Positions 34,047 to 43,195 of a DNA stretch of 64,000 nt are shown piece after piece. Under the pieces are notes generated by a model. The model did not search any database. It was not told the origin of the DNA and saw only the letters and a list, made by a program, of their open reading frames with translations. Positions within the stretch are counted from its first letter, which is position 1. Each line of letters opens with the position of its first letter. The position numbers were made by a program, and so were the translations under genes. Location: the NCBI GenBank assembly GCA_037382465.1, contig JARRPX010000023.1, positions 20,624 to 84,623 on the forward strand. The letters run 5' to 3'. The DNA comes from Anaerolineales bacterium (GTDB taxonomy: Bacteria; Chloroflexota; Anaerolineae; Anaerolineales; E44-bin32).

Positions 34047-34089
34047 GCAGCGCTATGAAACACTGTGAAATAAGCTGTATCGAAGCTGG

Positions 34090-34881
34090 TTATTTCCGGC
34101 CCGATCCATTTCCCGGTCCCTGCTGGCCGCCGGCTCCTTGCTGATTTTGCGGCGTTCCATCCCCCGTCTGCAGGGAATCCGGCTGCTCGGGAGCATCCTC
34201 GGGGCGATTTTCTCCGTGCCGCAAACGAAACGTAGTCGGATCTTCCAGGCCTTCCTCCGCGGCCTGGCGCACTCGAGACACGATCTGTTCGGTCTGCTGC
34301 AGCGCTCCGTCGGCATTGCCTGCATCCTGAGATTGCATTTGCCGGATTACCTGGGTCTGCTGCTGCGTCATGACGCTCAATCGTTCCATCGCCTGTACCA
34401 GGTTCGCATCGTCAAAACTCGATGCATACCGCAGCGCCTGCTCGAAATGCGCCTGAAGCCGGGTCGTCACCTGAGGTGGAATGGGCGCACCTTCTTCGCT
34501 GAGCGCGTCGATCTCCTCCAAACGCTCTTGTGCAAATTCCAGCAGGAGATCAAAAGCTTTCTCGGAATCCGAGGTGAGCGCCAGGCGAACGTCTTCGGAG
34601 GCGACTTTGATGGGATAGAGTATTTCGCCCGGTTCGCTGGCCTGCGCTATAGCAACGGTACCGCCTGTGGCTCCTAACGCCATGGACAAAGCCAGAGCAA
34701 CTCGTACGAGAGTCACCATAATCGAACGCTCCTTTCGTCTGATGTTCTTCCACCATTTACGACGGTCTGGAAACGCAGGAGATACGGGTTTCGGCATGGA
34801 ACGCACGCTGTCCATAAAAGCCGCTCGGCCGCTTTGAACGTCCAACAGATCCCGCTCGGGAACGTCCTGCAGCCGACTCAA
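34090..34881 (-). CDS. DUF5667 membrane-anchored protein next to a sigma factor
   Basis: The product of about 263 residues has a cytosolic N-terminus, one transmembrane helix (VTLVRVALALSMALGATGGTVAIAQA) and an extracytoplasmic part. That part holds the DUF5667 signature EPGEILYPIKVASEDVRLALTSDSEKAFDLLLEFAQERLEEI, followed by a Gln/Gly/Pro-rich tail. Such proteins are commonly encoded after sigma factors in Chloroflexota and may act as anti-sigma factors. The start is uncertain; TTG 34881 avoids overlap with the sigma gene but has no clear ribosome site, and ATG 34815 is an alternative. Confidence 0.7.
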   Translation of the reverse strand: MSRLQDVPERDLLDVQSGRAAFMDSVRSMPKPVSPAFPDRRKWWKNIRRKERSIMVTLVRVALALSMALGATGGTVAIAQASEPGEILYPIKVASEDVRLALTSDSEKAFDLLLEFAQERLEEIDALSEEGAPIPPQVTTRLQAHFEQALRYASSFDDANLVQAMERLSVMTQQQTQVIRQMQSQDAGNADGALQQTEQIVSRVRQAAEEGLEDPTTFRLRHGENRPEDAPEQPDSLQTGDGTPQNQQGAGGQQGPGNGSGRK

Positions 34882-34903
34882 CCTTTTCAGGACGGCATTC
34901 GTT

Positions 34904-35452
34904 TTATCGGGACCGGCAGATGCACCGCACCCGGCGCAGCGCGTTGAGTCCGCGATGCTGCAGCGCCTTGACGGCACCGACGGGTTTTTCGATCGCGGCA
35001 CTTATTTCCTGGTTGCTCAAGCCTTGTAAGAATTTCAATACGATCACCTGGCGTTGTTCGTGCGTAAGACGCCACAATGCCGCCCGCGCCTCTTCAGCCT
35101 GAATGCTCATTTCCGCTGCCGAGGAGGGATCGTCGTCCGCCGGCAGGGCTTCAAGGTTCTCGGATGATTCCAGCGCTTCACCACGTCCTCGACGATGGAC
35201 ATCGACGGCCAGATTGTGCGCCACACGATAAAGATAAGCACGTAGATGCTCGCGTGGGCCGCCGCCGGCATGAAGGGCACGCAGAAAACGATAGAAGGTT
35301 TCAGCAACGAGATCCTCCGCCGCATGCGGGTCGCCGATCAGTCGATAGGCGTAGCGATAGAGTTCATCACTGAATGCATCGTAAATCGCTTCCAGTGCAT
35401 TCTCATTCAGGCTACGTGCTGCGATCAACCAGTCCGATTCGGGCTTCGCCAT
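34904..35452 (-). CDS. ECF-type sigma-70 family RNA polymerase sigma factor
   Basis: The 182-residue protein has sigma region 2 (ALEAIYDAFSDELYRYAYRLIGDPHAAEDLVAETFYRFLRAL) near residue 20 and region 4 (LTHEQRQVIVLKFLQGLSNQEISAAIEKPVGAVKALQHRGLNALRR) near 130, with an acidic linker. It has the size and layout of an ECF sigma factor. The ATG follows AGGTGAAGG. The DUF5667 gene downstream is its likely regulator. Confidence 0.92.
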   Translation of the reverse strand: MAKPESDWLIAARSLNENALEAIYDAFSDELYRYAYRLIGDPHAAEDLVAETFYRFLRALHAGGGPREHLRAYLYRVAHNLAVDVHRRGRGEALESSENLEALPADDDPSSAAEMSIQAEEARAALWRLTHEQRQVIVLKFLQGLSNQEISAAIEKPVGAVKALQHRGLNALRRVRCICRSR

Positions 35453-35601
35453 CCTTCACCTATTACGACGCATTCCCGGCTCGAGCGATACGTCATCACT
35501 GTGACGGGAATGCTGTTGAAAAGGTTCTCCGATGGGAAGTGATGGTAAGAACTCACCCTCGGAGAACCATCCAATCGATCGTACGCGGACGATATTTTAC
35601 A

Positions 35602-36168
35602 TCACAAACCTTGCTGTCCCTGCCCTGCCCACATCGGACGGCCGCTGTCGGCGCGCAGAATCAGGCTCGTTCCATTGGAGAGATTCTCGATCTCCGTCGT
35701 CTTCCATTCGCCGTCCTCGTAGAAGCCCGACATCGCGATGCGGTCCCCCGCCTGAGCCTGGAAACCCATATCGCTTGCAAACCTCCACGAACGGCCATCG
35801 ATTACGAGCGCATCTCCGTCAGTCGTTTCAACGGCGAGAGCGTCTCCATCCACAGCGACGACTTCTGCGAATACCCGAAGCACCTGCTGCGGTTCAGTGT
35901 CCTCGGCAGCGTTTCCACTGCCCGCGCGGCTGCCTCGATTTCCCTGTCCAGGCTGGGCGGCCGTTTCCGCCGCTTGATTCCGGCCCGCCTGATTTACGAC
36001 ATTCCGCTGGCCGGAAATACCTGCGGTTTCTGTTTGACGGCCCTGTGCTTCATCACTATTGCTGCGCGCACCGCGCTCGATCCTGCTCGTCGTGCGCTGG
36101 ATCGCACCAACCACCAGAATGCCGCACAGTCCCAACAACAACGATCCCAACACAATCTTCTTCAACAT
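35602..36168 (-). CDS. DUF5666-like secreted protein
   Basis: The 188-residue protein has an N-terminal hydrophobic helix (signal or anchor) and then a low-complexity Gln/Gly/Arg/Asn-rich segment of about 60 residues. A small beta-barrel-like domain (VFAEVVAVDGDALAVETTDGDALVIDG) follows, of the DUF5666 kind. GGAGG precedes the ATG. It lies 54 bases behind the DUF4405 gene and 149 bases before the sigma gene on the same strand. The function is unknown. Confidence 0.75.
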   Translation of the reverse strand: MLKKIVLGSLLLGLCGILVVGAIQRTTSRIERGARSNSDEAQGRQTETAGISGQRNVVNQAGRNQAAETAAQPGQGNRGSRAGSGNAAEDTEPQQVLRVFAEVVAVDGDALAVETTDGDALVIDGRSWRFASDMGFQAQAGDRIAMSGFYEDGEWKTTEIENLSNGTSLILRADSGRPMWAGQGQQGL

Positions 36169-36222
36169 CGCATCAACCTCCTAATCGGATTCATCAGATT
36201 TTCGAAATACCGCAACGAAACG

Positions 36223-36864
36223 CTACACCGGCTCTGCTTCCGTCAGGTTACCCCGCACTACTTGAGGGCTCAGGGATAGGAAGAATCGGCGAGTGACCTT
36301 CGTGATCCAGCGCCAGTGAATTGCGAAGTGAATCACTGCCGTGACGATCATGACCACGCCCGCCCAGGTATGGATCAAATCCCACGTGGCGTCTCCCAGT
36401 CCGGCGCCGGAATCCAAAACCAGGTTCGTCCCGCCTCTGAGCGCTCGCAAGGGAGCGAAAAGGAAATACACACCCGAAACCGCGGTAGTGAAAAAACTAC
36501 TGGCCAGCAAAGCATCGACGACCAAGTTGAACTTGGCTCCGAGCGACATGCGCGCCTCACGCGAGCGTAATCCGCTCAGCATTCTCTTGGCCATCATGCG
36601 CACCCATGGCCAGTGATAGACAAAGTGAACCAGCGCGGCAACGATCATCAAAACGCCGCCCCAGGTGTGCAGATCGTCCCAGGTGCTGCGCTCGAAAAGA
36701 ATCTGCAGGCCGTACGTTGCGTTGCGCCCGCCCTGGAAACCGCCCACGGGAAGGAACAGGAAGTAGATGCCCGTAATCACGGCCAGGATTCCCCCGAGAA
36801 AAACAACGAAATCGAGCAGCCAATTGATACGCGTACGAGTGGACATACTGTTACATCGGGCCAT
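36223..36864 (-). CDS. DUF4405 cytochrome-b-like membrane protein
   Basis: The 213-residue protein contains two related halves. Each has helices with paired His residues: HTWGGVLMIVAALVHFVYHWPW near residue 70 and HTWAGVVMIVTAVIHFAIHWRW near residue 170. The repeated His-x-n-His pattern in helices suggests bis-haem b ligation. AAAGGAGAA precedes the ATG at 36864. It may belong to a membrane electron-transfer system linked with the DUF5666 protein downstream. Haem binding is inferred from the residues only. Confidence 0.85.
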   Translation of the reverse strand: MARCNSMSTRTRINWLLDFVVFLGGILAVITGIYFLFLPVGGFQGGRNATYGLQILFERSTWDDLHTWGGVLMIVAALVHFVYHWPWVRMMAKRMLSGLRSREARMSLGAKFNLVVDALLASSFFTTAVSGVYFLFAPLRALRGGTNLVLDSGAGLGDATWDLIHTWAGVVMIVTAVIHFAIHWRWITKVTRRFFLSLSPQVVRGNLTEAEPV

Positions 36865-37087
36865 ATGCGTTCTCCTTTGAACATAAACGATAGCTGGATT
36901 GTAGCGGTGTCCTGTGAAGAACATGTGAAACATATGTTGGGAAGATATGAAGGTTTTATTGTACGAAATGATCGGCCTTCAACAATCCATGGAGCCGGTA
37001 AGCGAGTGTTCCCCGAAACGACCTGGGGTATACTCTGCGTTGAACCATCGTCCGGCAAGTAGAAATGGAGAGTATGTATCCGCAGGT

Positions 37088-37729
37088 ATGGCGAAGCACT
37101 CGACGCGCACGAATGAAGCCTGGCGCAACGATTTGAGTTCACCCGGCGCTGCGCAAGAGGCAGCGCTGGCAGATTTGCGGCAGGTCGTTCGCGCCGGTTT
37201 GCCCTACGCGCTCTCGAAATGGATTTCTCCTTCCGACCCCGCTTTCGATGCCCTGGTCGAAGAAACGACACAAAACACGCTCCTGCGCGTACTCGATCGC
37301 TTGCACACGTTCGAGGGCCGCAGCAAGTTCACCACCTGGGTTCACAAAATCGCAGTCCACATTGCGTTGAACGAACTGCGCCGCAAACGCTGGCAGGATG
37401 TTTCGCTGGAAATGCTGGTCGAGGGCGAGTTCGGAGCGCCCGCATTGATGGAAGACGAAGCGGGAGGGCCCGAACTTGCCTCCGAACAATCCGACCTCGC
37501 CGATCGTATGATGCGAATCATCAACGAGGAACTAAGCGAGCGACAGCGCACGGCCCTCATCGCCATTGGAATTCGCGGGATGCCCATCGCGGAAGTGGCT
37601 CGTCGCATGGATACCAACCGCAACGCACTGTATAAGTTGATGCACGACGCCAGGCTGCGACTCAAGCAGCGCCTGACCGAAGAAGGTCTCACCCCGGGTG
37701 AGATTCTCAACGCCTTCGGTGGTGGGTAA
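37088..37729 (+). CDS. ECF-type RNA polymerase sigma factor (second)
   Basis: The product of about 213 residues has region 2 (FDALVEETTQNTLLRVLDRLHTFEGRSKFTTWVHKIAVHIALNELRRKRW) and region 4 (LSERQRTALIAIGIRGMPIAEVARRMDTNRNALYKLMHDARLRLKQRL). The N-terminal extension is short, and I set the start at ATG 37088; an ATG 141 bases upstream is open but has no ribosome site. It is divergent from the DUF4405 gene and followed 45 bases later by a small Cys/His protein gene. Confidence 0.9.
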   Translation: MAKHSTRTNEAWRNDLSSPGAAQEAALADLRQVVRAGLPYALSKWISPSDPAFDALVEETTQNTLLRVLDRLHTFEGRSKFTTWVHKIAVHIALNELRRKRWQDVSLEMLVEGEFGAPALMEDEAGGPELASEQSDLADRMMRIINEELSERQRTALIAIGIRGMPIAEVARRMDTNRNALYKLMHDARLRLKQRLTEEGLTPGEILNAFGGG

Positions 37730-37774
37730 GAACGATGCGCTTCACGCCGTCTTAAGTACGGAAAGTATGGTTAC

Positions 37775-38011
37775 ATGGATTCGAACGCAAACATAAAAAA
37801 TCTTCTCGATGTCCTCGAAAAGACTCGGGAAGATGAAGTCGACTGCGCTGAAGCCTTCGACCACCTCGATGTGTATGCCGAAATCGTGGCGCGCGGCGAA
37901 GATCCCAGCAAACTGCTGCCGCTGGTCAAGCGGCATCTAGAAATCTGCAACTGCTGTCATCAAGAGCTCGAAGCTTTGGTCCGTATCCTCGAAGGGAATC
38001 TCGACCGATGA
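37775..38011 (+). CDS. small zinc-finger anti-sigma factor candidate
   Basis: The 78-residue protein has the C-terminal segment KRHLEICNCCHQELEALVRIL, which carries the H-x3-C-x2-C pattern of zinc-binding anti-sigma (zf-HC2) domains. There is no membrane helix. It lies directly behind the second ECF sigma gene, so a role as a soluble, redox- or zinc-responsive anti-sigma factor is likely. A terminator follows. Confidence 0.75.
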   Translation: MDSNANIKNLLDVLEKTREDEVDCAEAFDHLDVYAEIVARGEDPSKLLPLVKRHLEICNCCHQELEALVRILEGNLDR

Positions 38012-38061
38012 CTTCGAGGCTCGATATGGGCCAACTTTACCGGACACCGCTTCCGTACCGC

Positions 38062-38093
38062 AAAAGCCCCGATGAGAATCGACCGGGGCTTTT
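38062..38093. terminator. bidirectional intrinsic terminator
   Basis: AAAAGCCCCG (38062-38071) and CGGGGCTTTT (38084-38093) form a 10-bp stem followed by TTCTATTT. It ends the sigma/anti-sigma transcript and may also end the leftward Lon-like gene, whose stop is at 38141. Confidence 0.9.
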
Positions 38094-38140
38094 TCTATTT
38101 CGTCTGGAATCTTGCCATCAATTGAAGCTGGTGGCGCACG

Positions 38141-40606
38141 TCAATCGCCGTTTTCCGCTTCATCCTCGCTCTCGCCGTCCAGTTCTTCGGAATCGGCATA
38201 CATCTCGAGGCGCTGCAGAATCAGTTGGTTGATCGATCCCTGCGGAAAAGAACCGTCGTCCAGCACGGCCCCCGGATCCTTACCGGTCAACAACTGCAAG
38301 CCTTCATCGACCGTCGAGATTGGCCAAATGTGGAAGTTCCCCGCGGCGACGGCATCCACTACTTCTTGATTCAGCATCAGGTGCTGCAGGTTGCCCTCGG
38401 GGACGATCACGCCCTGCGATCCGTTGAGTCCCTCTTTCCGGCAGGTGGCGAAGAATCCTTCGATCTTCTCATTTACGCCCCCCACGACCTGAATCGTTCC
38501 ATGCTGGTTCACCGAACCCGTAATGGCACGATCCTGGCGCAACGGCGTGTCCGCCAGCGCAGATAAAATGGCGATCAATTCGGCGGCCGAGGCGCTGTCG
38601 CCCTCCACCTCGTCGTAGGATTGCTCGAAGGTAATCCGCGAGGAAAGACTCAATGCACGCTTCTGCCCATAGCGGCTGCCCAAGAAGCCGCTGATGATCA
38701 GTACGCCCTTGGTGTGAATGGGGCCACCCAGCTTGGCCTCGCGCTCGATATCGAGGACGCCGTCCTTTCCCGGATAAACGGTTGCGGTGATCCGCGTCGG
38801 GCGACCAAAGGCATATCCGCCGATCTCCAATACGGATAAGGCGTTGATCTGCCCCACTCTCTCTCCGCCCACATCGATCAGCAGCGTTCCGTCCGTCACC
38901 ATTTCCTGCAGGCGCTCCTCGATGAGGTTGTCACGGTAGATCGCCTCGTCGATGGCGCGGTCGACGACCGCAGCGTCAACCAGCTTTTTCCCCTCTTTCT
39001 GCGCCCAATGGGCGGATTCACGGATCAAATCGGCGATCATCCCAAAGCGCGTGGATAGTTTATTCTGGCTCTCGGCCAATCTCGACCCGTGTTCGATGAT
39101 CCTGGCGACGGCCGTACGATCGAAGGGCGGCAGGCCGTTCTCATCGATAACAGCCTTGACGAAAAGCGCATACTCACGCTCGGTCTCCTTTGTGCGCTCC
39201 ATGAGTGTGGCAAATTCGGCCTTCACTTTAAACAGCTTCGTGAAATCTTCATCGTGGTCCTGCAGCATGTAATACAACATCGGCGTTCCAATGAGCACGA
39301 CCTTGACGTTCAGCGGCATGGGTTCCGGCTCCAGGGTGGTCGTGCTCAACAAGCCCAATTGCGTACCCAGCTCGACGATGCGTAAAGCCTGATCGCGCAA
39401 GGCACGCTGCAAACCTTCCCAGGCATACTGGTTCAGGAGAACCTCACGCGCCGGCAAGATCAGATAACCGCCGTTTGCTCGATGCAGGGCGCCCGGCCGG
39501 ATCAGGGTGAAATTGGTCAATGTTGCGCCCAGTACCACCTCGTGCTCGATGCGCCCCATGAGATTGTGGTACGAAGGGTGGTTTTCGACGATCACCGGTG
39601 CGCCCTCACAGCCGGAATTGTCGACCAGCACGTTCACCTCATATCGCTGGCGGGCGTCGATTTCTGCCACACGCCCTGTCGCGCGGGGCGGTTCCTGCTC
39701 GCCATCACGGAACTGGTCGGCGTTGACGACGATGTCGTCCTTCAAGACATCCAGATATTCGACGACCGGATCCTGGTCGGCGTATTTCTCTTTCAACGCC
39801 TCGACGAGGTGCTCGATCGCAAAGAGCGCCGTTTGCTCGTCCAATTCCTGCAGCTTTTCGTGAAGTTCACGCGTTTTCGCCTGGATCTGGTGCAGGCTTT
39901 TTTGGACTTCACCTTCAAGCATGCTCTCCTTTTTCTCGAGTTTCTGCTTCTGCTCGTCACTCAACGCTTCGAGTTCTTCCGGTTTTACGGGTTCGCCGTT
40001 TATTCCGGGCACCAACTTAACCCCGTACGGCGTCTGCGCCAGGACGAAGTTGTTCTTATCCGCAAGCTGCGTCAGCCGGTCGAATTCCTGCTCCTGCATT
40101 TCTTCCACTTCGCCTGCCAGCAGGTTTTGTTGGCTTGAATATTCCTCACTCGCAAATATGCGTTGGATTTCCTGCTCGCATCGCTGGATCAGTTCGTGTA
40201 CGTTCTTTCTCAACTTCAGCGCCTGTCCTTTGGGCAGGCGGAGCAATCTGGGCCGGTGCGGATCATCGAAATTATTGACGTAGCACCAATCATACGGATC
40301 GGGTTCATTCGCGGCTCGTCGCTCGAGATGCTCGCGGATCAACGTCGTTTTCCCCGAACCCGGCAGCCCCAGAGCGAAGACGTTATAGCCCGGTCCGCTC
40401 AACTCCATCCCCATCTCCAACGCCCGAAAAGCGCGCGGCTGCCCGATGACCTCTTCCAAACGCGGCAACTCATCCGTGGTCTTAAATCCCAATGCCGCCG
40501 GATCACACACGGCTCGCAGCGCCGTGGTTTTCAAGCTCTCACCTACCTTTATCTTTACGCCCCGCGTCTTCCTTTTTATGGTTTTTTTCGCCTTTCGTTT
40601 GGTCAT
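38141..40606 (-). CDS. Lon-like AAA+ protease (LonB/AAA_32 type)
   Basis: The 821-residue protein has an N-terminal ATP module with Walker A GLPGSGKTT near residue 80. A long coiled-coil insertion rich in Glu/Lys/Gln (about 190-270) follows, then a second AAA part, and a C-terminal Lon protease domain with the catalytic Ser in EGDSASAAEL and the Lys in GGVNEKIEG. It lacks the N-terminal LAN domain of LonA. I start at ATG 40606, 9 bases after AGGAGA. Such proteins degrade misfolded or regulatory proteins in the cytosol. Downstream is a terminator shared with the convergent sigma unit. Confidence 0.93.
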   Translation of the reverse strand: MTKRKAKKTIKRKTRGVKIKVGESLKTTALRAVCDPAALGFKTTDELPRLEEVIGQPRAFRALEMGMELSGPGYNVFALGLPGSGKTTLIREHLERRAANEPDPYDWCYVNNFDDPHRPRLLRLPKGQALKLRKNVHELIQRCEQEIQRIFASEEYSSQQNLLAGEVEEMQEQEFDRLTQLADKNNFVLAQTPYGVKLVPGINGEPVKPEELEALSDEQKQKLEKKESMLEGEVQKSLHQIQAKTRELHEKLQELDEQTALFAIEHLVEALKEKYADQDPVVEYLDVLKDDIVVNADQFRDGEQEPPRATGRVAEIDARQRYEVNVLVDNSGCEGAPVIVENHPSYHNLMGRIEHEVVLGATLTNFTLIRPGALHRANGGYLILPAREVLLNQYAWEGLQRALRDQALRIVELGTQLGLLSTTTLEPEPMPLNVKVVLIGTPMLYYMLQDHDEDFTKLFKVKAEFATLMERTKETEREYALFVKAVIDENGLPPFDRTAVARIIEHGSRLAESQNKLSTRFGMIADLIRESAHWAQKEGKKLVDAAVVDRAIDEAIYRDNLIEERLQEMVTDGTLLIDVGGERVGQINALSVLEIGGYAFGRPTRITATVYPGKDGVLDIEREAKLGGPIHTKGVLIISGFLGSRYGQKRALSLSSRITFEQSYDEVEGDSASAAELIAILSALADTPLRQDRAITGSVNQHGTIQVVGGVNEKIEGFFATCRKEGLNGSQGVIVPEGNLQHLMLNQEVVDAVAAGNFHIWPISTVDEGLQLLTGKDPGAVLDDGSFPQGSINQLILQRLEMYADSEELDGESEDEAENGD

Positions 40607-40796
40607 GGACAAATGTCTCCTGGATTTCTTTAACGCAATCTACCGTATGATACACCGACAGATGTAAAAATGGCGACGGGATCATTCGAGCGATGTTTTT
40701 CCGCCCGGATCATTCGTTTCAATATCGTGTCATAATACAGAGACGGAAGATGATAAAGAACACCGTCATTCCCACACGTTGAGGAGTCTTGCCAAG

Positions 40797-41270
40797 ATGC
40801 GCATCGAATACCACGCAATCGGCCTCATTCACAGCCCTTTCAAAACGATCGAAGGAACACCGATCCAGCCCTCCCGCGCGAAGAACGCCAGGGGAACCGT
40901 CGAGTTGTTTGCGGAGTACGCCGCGGGGCTTCGCGATCTGGACGGATTTTCACACATCATCCTCGTGTATCACCTGCACAAATCGCGGCCGTATCGCCTC
41001 ACGGTCACGCCTTTTCTCGATACGCAGCCACGCGGGCTGTTTTCCACGCGCGCCCCAAACCGGCCGAATCCCATCGGCCTTTCGGTCGTCAAACTCATCA
41101 AGATCGATGGCAACGTCCTCAGCGTCGAAGGCGTGGATATGCTCGATCAGACGCCTCTTCTGGACATCAAACCCTACGTGGGCGAATTTGATCGGCGTGA
41201 CGACATACGTCTGGGCTGGCTCGAATCCGCCCCGAAAAACATCGACGTCGCGGACGAACGGTTCAAGTAA
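40797..41270 (+). CDS. trmO: tRNA (N6-threonylcarbamoyladenosine-37) methyltransferase TrmO
   Basis: The 157-residue protein begins MRIEYHAIGLIHSPF and has LDGFSHIILVYHLHKS and the Arg/Pro-rich RGLFSTRAPNRPNPIGLSVV near residue 85, the SAM-binding signature of the UPF0066/TrmO family. It lacks the C-terminal extension of the E. coli enzyme, as many bacterial and archaeal members do. It methylates t6A37 in threonine tRNAs. GAGGAG lies 10 bases upstream. It converges with the GH53 gene, with 12 bases between stops. Confidence 0.9.
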   Translation: MRIEYHAIGLIHSPFKTIEGTPIQPSRAKNARGTVELFAEYAAGLRDLDGFSHIILVYHLHKSRPYRLTVTPFLDTQPRGLFSTRAPNRPNPIGLSVVKLIKIDGNVLSVEGVDMLDQTPLLDIKPYVGEFDRRDDIRLGWLESAPKNIDVADERFK

Positions 41271-41282
41271 CCACTCCTTTTT

Positions 41283-43022
41283 CTACCCATCCGCTCCAAA
41301 CGCAGCCAGCGCAGGACGCGCCCTGCCTTCTCCATCAAACAAGGCAAAGGGACTCCATACCTCACCACTGAACCAAAAATCCGGACCGAAAACATAAACA
41401 CCGGCGACGTCGTTTCTCCTGCGCATGCCCGCCAGAAAGTCTGCCAGCCAATACGCCTGTCCGGCGGGCGTCAACGGATAACCTGGCAGAGTGCGCTTCC
41501 AATCCCCAAAAGGGCCGCCGCTGGGCGGCTCTGCCGGATAGGCCGTTTCGGCCAGAATTACCGGCTTGCCCACATCCGCCTTCAAGCGATCCAAGGTTTC
41601 ACAGAATCGTTCGTATGCGGCCAGACCGAAAGCGGACGGATAAAGCGACAGACCGATGTAGTCGTAGTCGACGCCCGACTCGGCCATTGCCCGATAAAAG
41701 GCCGCCGAAAAATCCGGGTCCCAGGAGGTGGCGATGTGCAGCATGAATCGAGCGTCCTCGTCCGCTTCGAGCACGCCGTCCATGGCGGCTCGAATCAAGT
41801 GAGCCTCGTCGGGCCAGATCGTCTCCCGCAAAGAGGCTGGGTCACGTGCCTGAGCCGGATCCGCAAACACACCGCTGATGCCGTAGTCGATCTCGTTGCC
41901 GATCTCATAAAAATCGAGGTCGATTCCCGCCTGCATGAAGCGGCTCACCGCCTCGGTCGAATACTCCCGGATCAATTGCGCCCGCTCCTCGAGGGTGCGG
42001 CCGGACCAGATCTCCGGCACGGGCTGCTTGTTCACGTCGGCCCAACCGTCGGAGAGAAAGATCACCAGATAGGGACGCAAGCCGGCATCTTGGGCCCGAC
42101 GCGCCAGATCGGTGGCGTAGTTCAAACCCGATTCTCCTTCGTCGCCCACCCACAAGCGCACACGGAAAGCATCCACGCCGTTGGCAGCGAAAAGTTCCAA
42201 CGGATCCACGCGCCGATCGCCGGCAAAATACCCCCGTCCTGCAGCTTCCGCCTGGGGTACGTAATTGGCATCCACACCGGTGCGAAACACGGTTTCGCCG
42301 CCGCTCTCGGAGGATACGGATGCGGAGCAACTCAAATCGAACGGCGCAACTGCACCTTCCCAGAGGGTTATCTCGTCGATGGCGATCGTGTTCGGCGACG
42401 GCGCGGCGATGAACCCGCTGATGTCGATCAGCACCAGCGTTTCCAGTTGATCCTCATCCAACTTTCCGTTCTCGTCCACGCTGCCGTCCAGCAGGCTCAT
42501 GCCCTCGAAGGGGATACTCTGCTCGACGGAATGCTGCACGCTGAGGGGCAGAATCAAGCCGTAGGTTGAATCATCCGACTCTTGAACGCCGAGGATGATA
42601 AAAGCGGCCCGATCGAACGTATCGAGGCGAATCGTCAATCCATCCGCCTCGGCCAGGGACGGCCAACGTCTGGCCAGCGCTGTCGATTTCTCGGGCTGCG
42701 GCTGGACCGACCAGAGCAGCCGCCCCGCTCCATCCCAGGTCACGTCCGAAAGCGCTTCGCCTTCCGCCCAGCCCTGCCAGCCTTCCACACCCCCATCGAA
42801 CGTCTCGACCGCCAGGTCCTTTCGAGGGATTTCCGATCCTGCCGTGCGCGTCGGCAGTGGTGCGAGTAAGGGCGCCGCCGCAGTAGTGGGCGCCGCCTCC
42901 GAGCAGCAGATCTGTGAAAGCATCAATAATGCGACGACGAGAAACGGAGCGATTGTTCCGGATGTCCTTCGAATGAATCTCTGCCTCGATACGCTATTTC
43001 GTGATCGCTCATCTCGCTGCAT
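41283..43022 (-). CDS. GH53 endo-beta-1,4-galactanase lipoprotein
   Basis: The 579-residue protein has a basic N-terminus, a signal helix and a Cys pair near residue 40 (SQICCSEAAP) that acts as lipobox. A beta-sandwich carbohydrate-binding-like domain follows (about 70-225), and then a GH53 TIM barrel. The barrel has GVDANYVPQAEAAGRGYF near residue 245, the acid/base Glu in YEIGNEIDYG near residue 375 and the nucleophile Glu in VILAETAYPAEPP near residue 500. It would cut arabinogalactan or galactan outside the cell. No other pectin or galactan gene is nearby. Confidence 0.92.
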   Translation of the reverse strand: MQRDERSRNSVSRQRFIRRTSGTIAPFLVVALLMLSQICCSEAAPTTAAAPLLAPLPTRTAGSEIPRKDLAVETFDGGVEGWQGWAEGEALSDVTWDGAGRLLWSVQPQPEKSTALARRWPSLAEADGLTIRLDTFDRAAFIILGVQESDDSTYGLILPLSVQHSVEQSIPFEGMSLLDGSVDENGKLDEDQLETLVLIDISGFIAAPSPNTIAIDEITLWEGAVAPFDLSCSASVSSESGGETVFRTGVDANYVPQAEAAGRGYFAGDRRVDPLELFAANGVDAFRVRLWVGDEGESGLNYATDLARRAQDAGLRPYLVIFLSDGWADVNKQPVPEIWSGRTLEERAQLIREYSTEAVSRFMQAGIDLDFYEIGNEIDYGISGVFADPAQARDPASLRETIWPDEAHLIRAAMDGVLEADEDARFMLHIATSWDPDFSAAFYRAMAESGVDYDYIGLSLYPSAFGLAAYERFCETLDRLKADVGKPVILAETAYPAEPPSGGPFGDWKRTLPGYPLTPAGQAYWLADFLAGMRRRNDVAGVYVFGPDFWFSGEVWSPFALFDGEGRARPALAAFGADG

Positions 43023-43195
43023 TCATCGCCCCTTTCTACCGCTCTACGACTATGCGGAGACCTCCGACTATATTACCGGACAAGGCGGCAAACGGGGAAG
43101 GCGCCGCGCACTGCTGTGGCGCTACTGTGCGAATCTGCACTTTCTGGTTACGAAGAAGCGATGATAGAATCCTGTTCATATTCAAGGAGTTTTGC

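Noticed and set aside
35077..35373. Plus-strand frames over the sigma factor gene rich in His, Pro and Arg
   Set aside because: They mirror the codon usage of the real gene on the opposite strand and have no motif.
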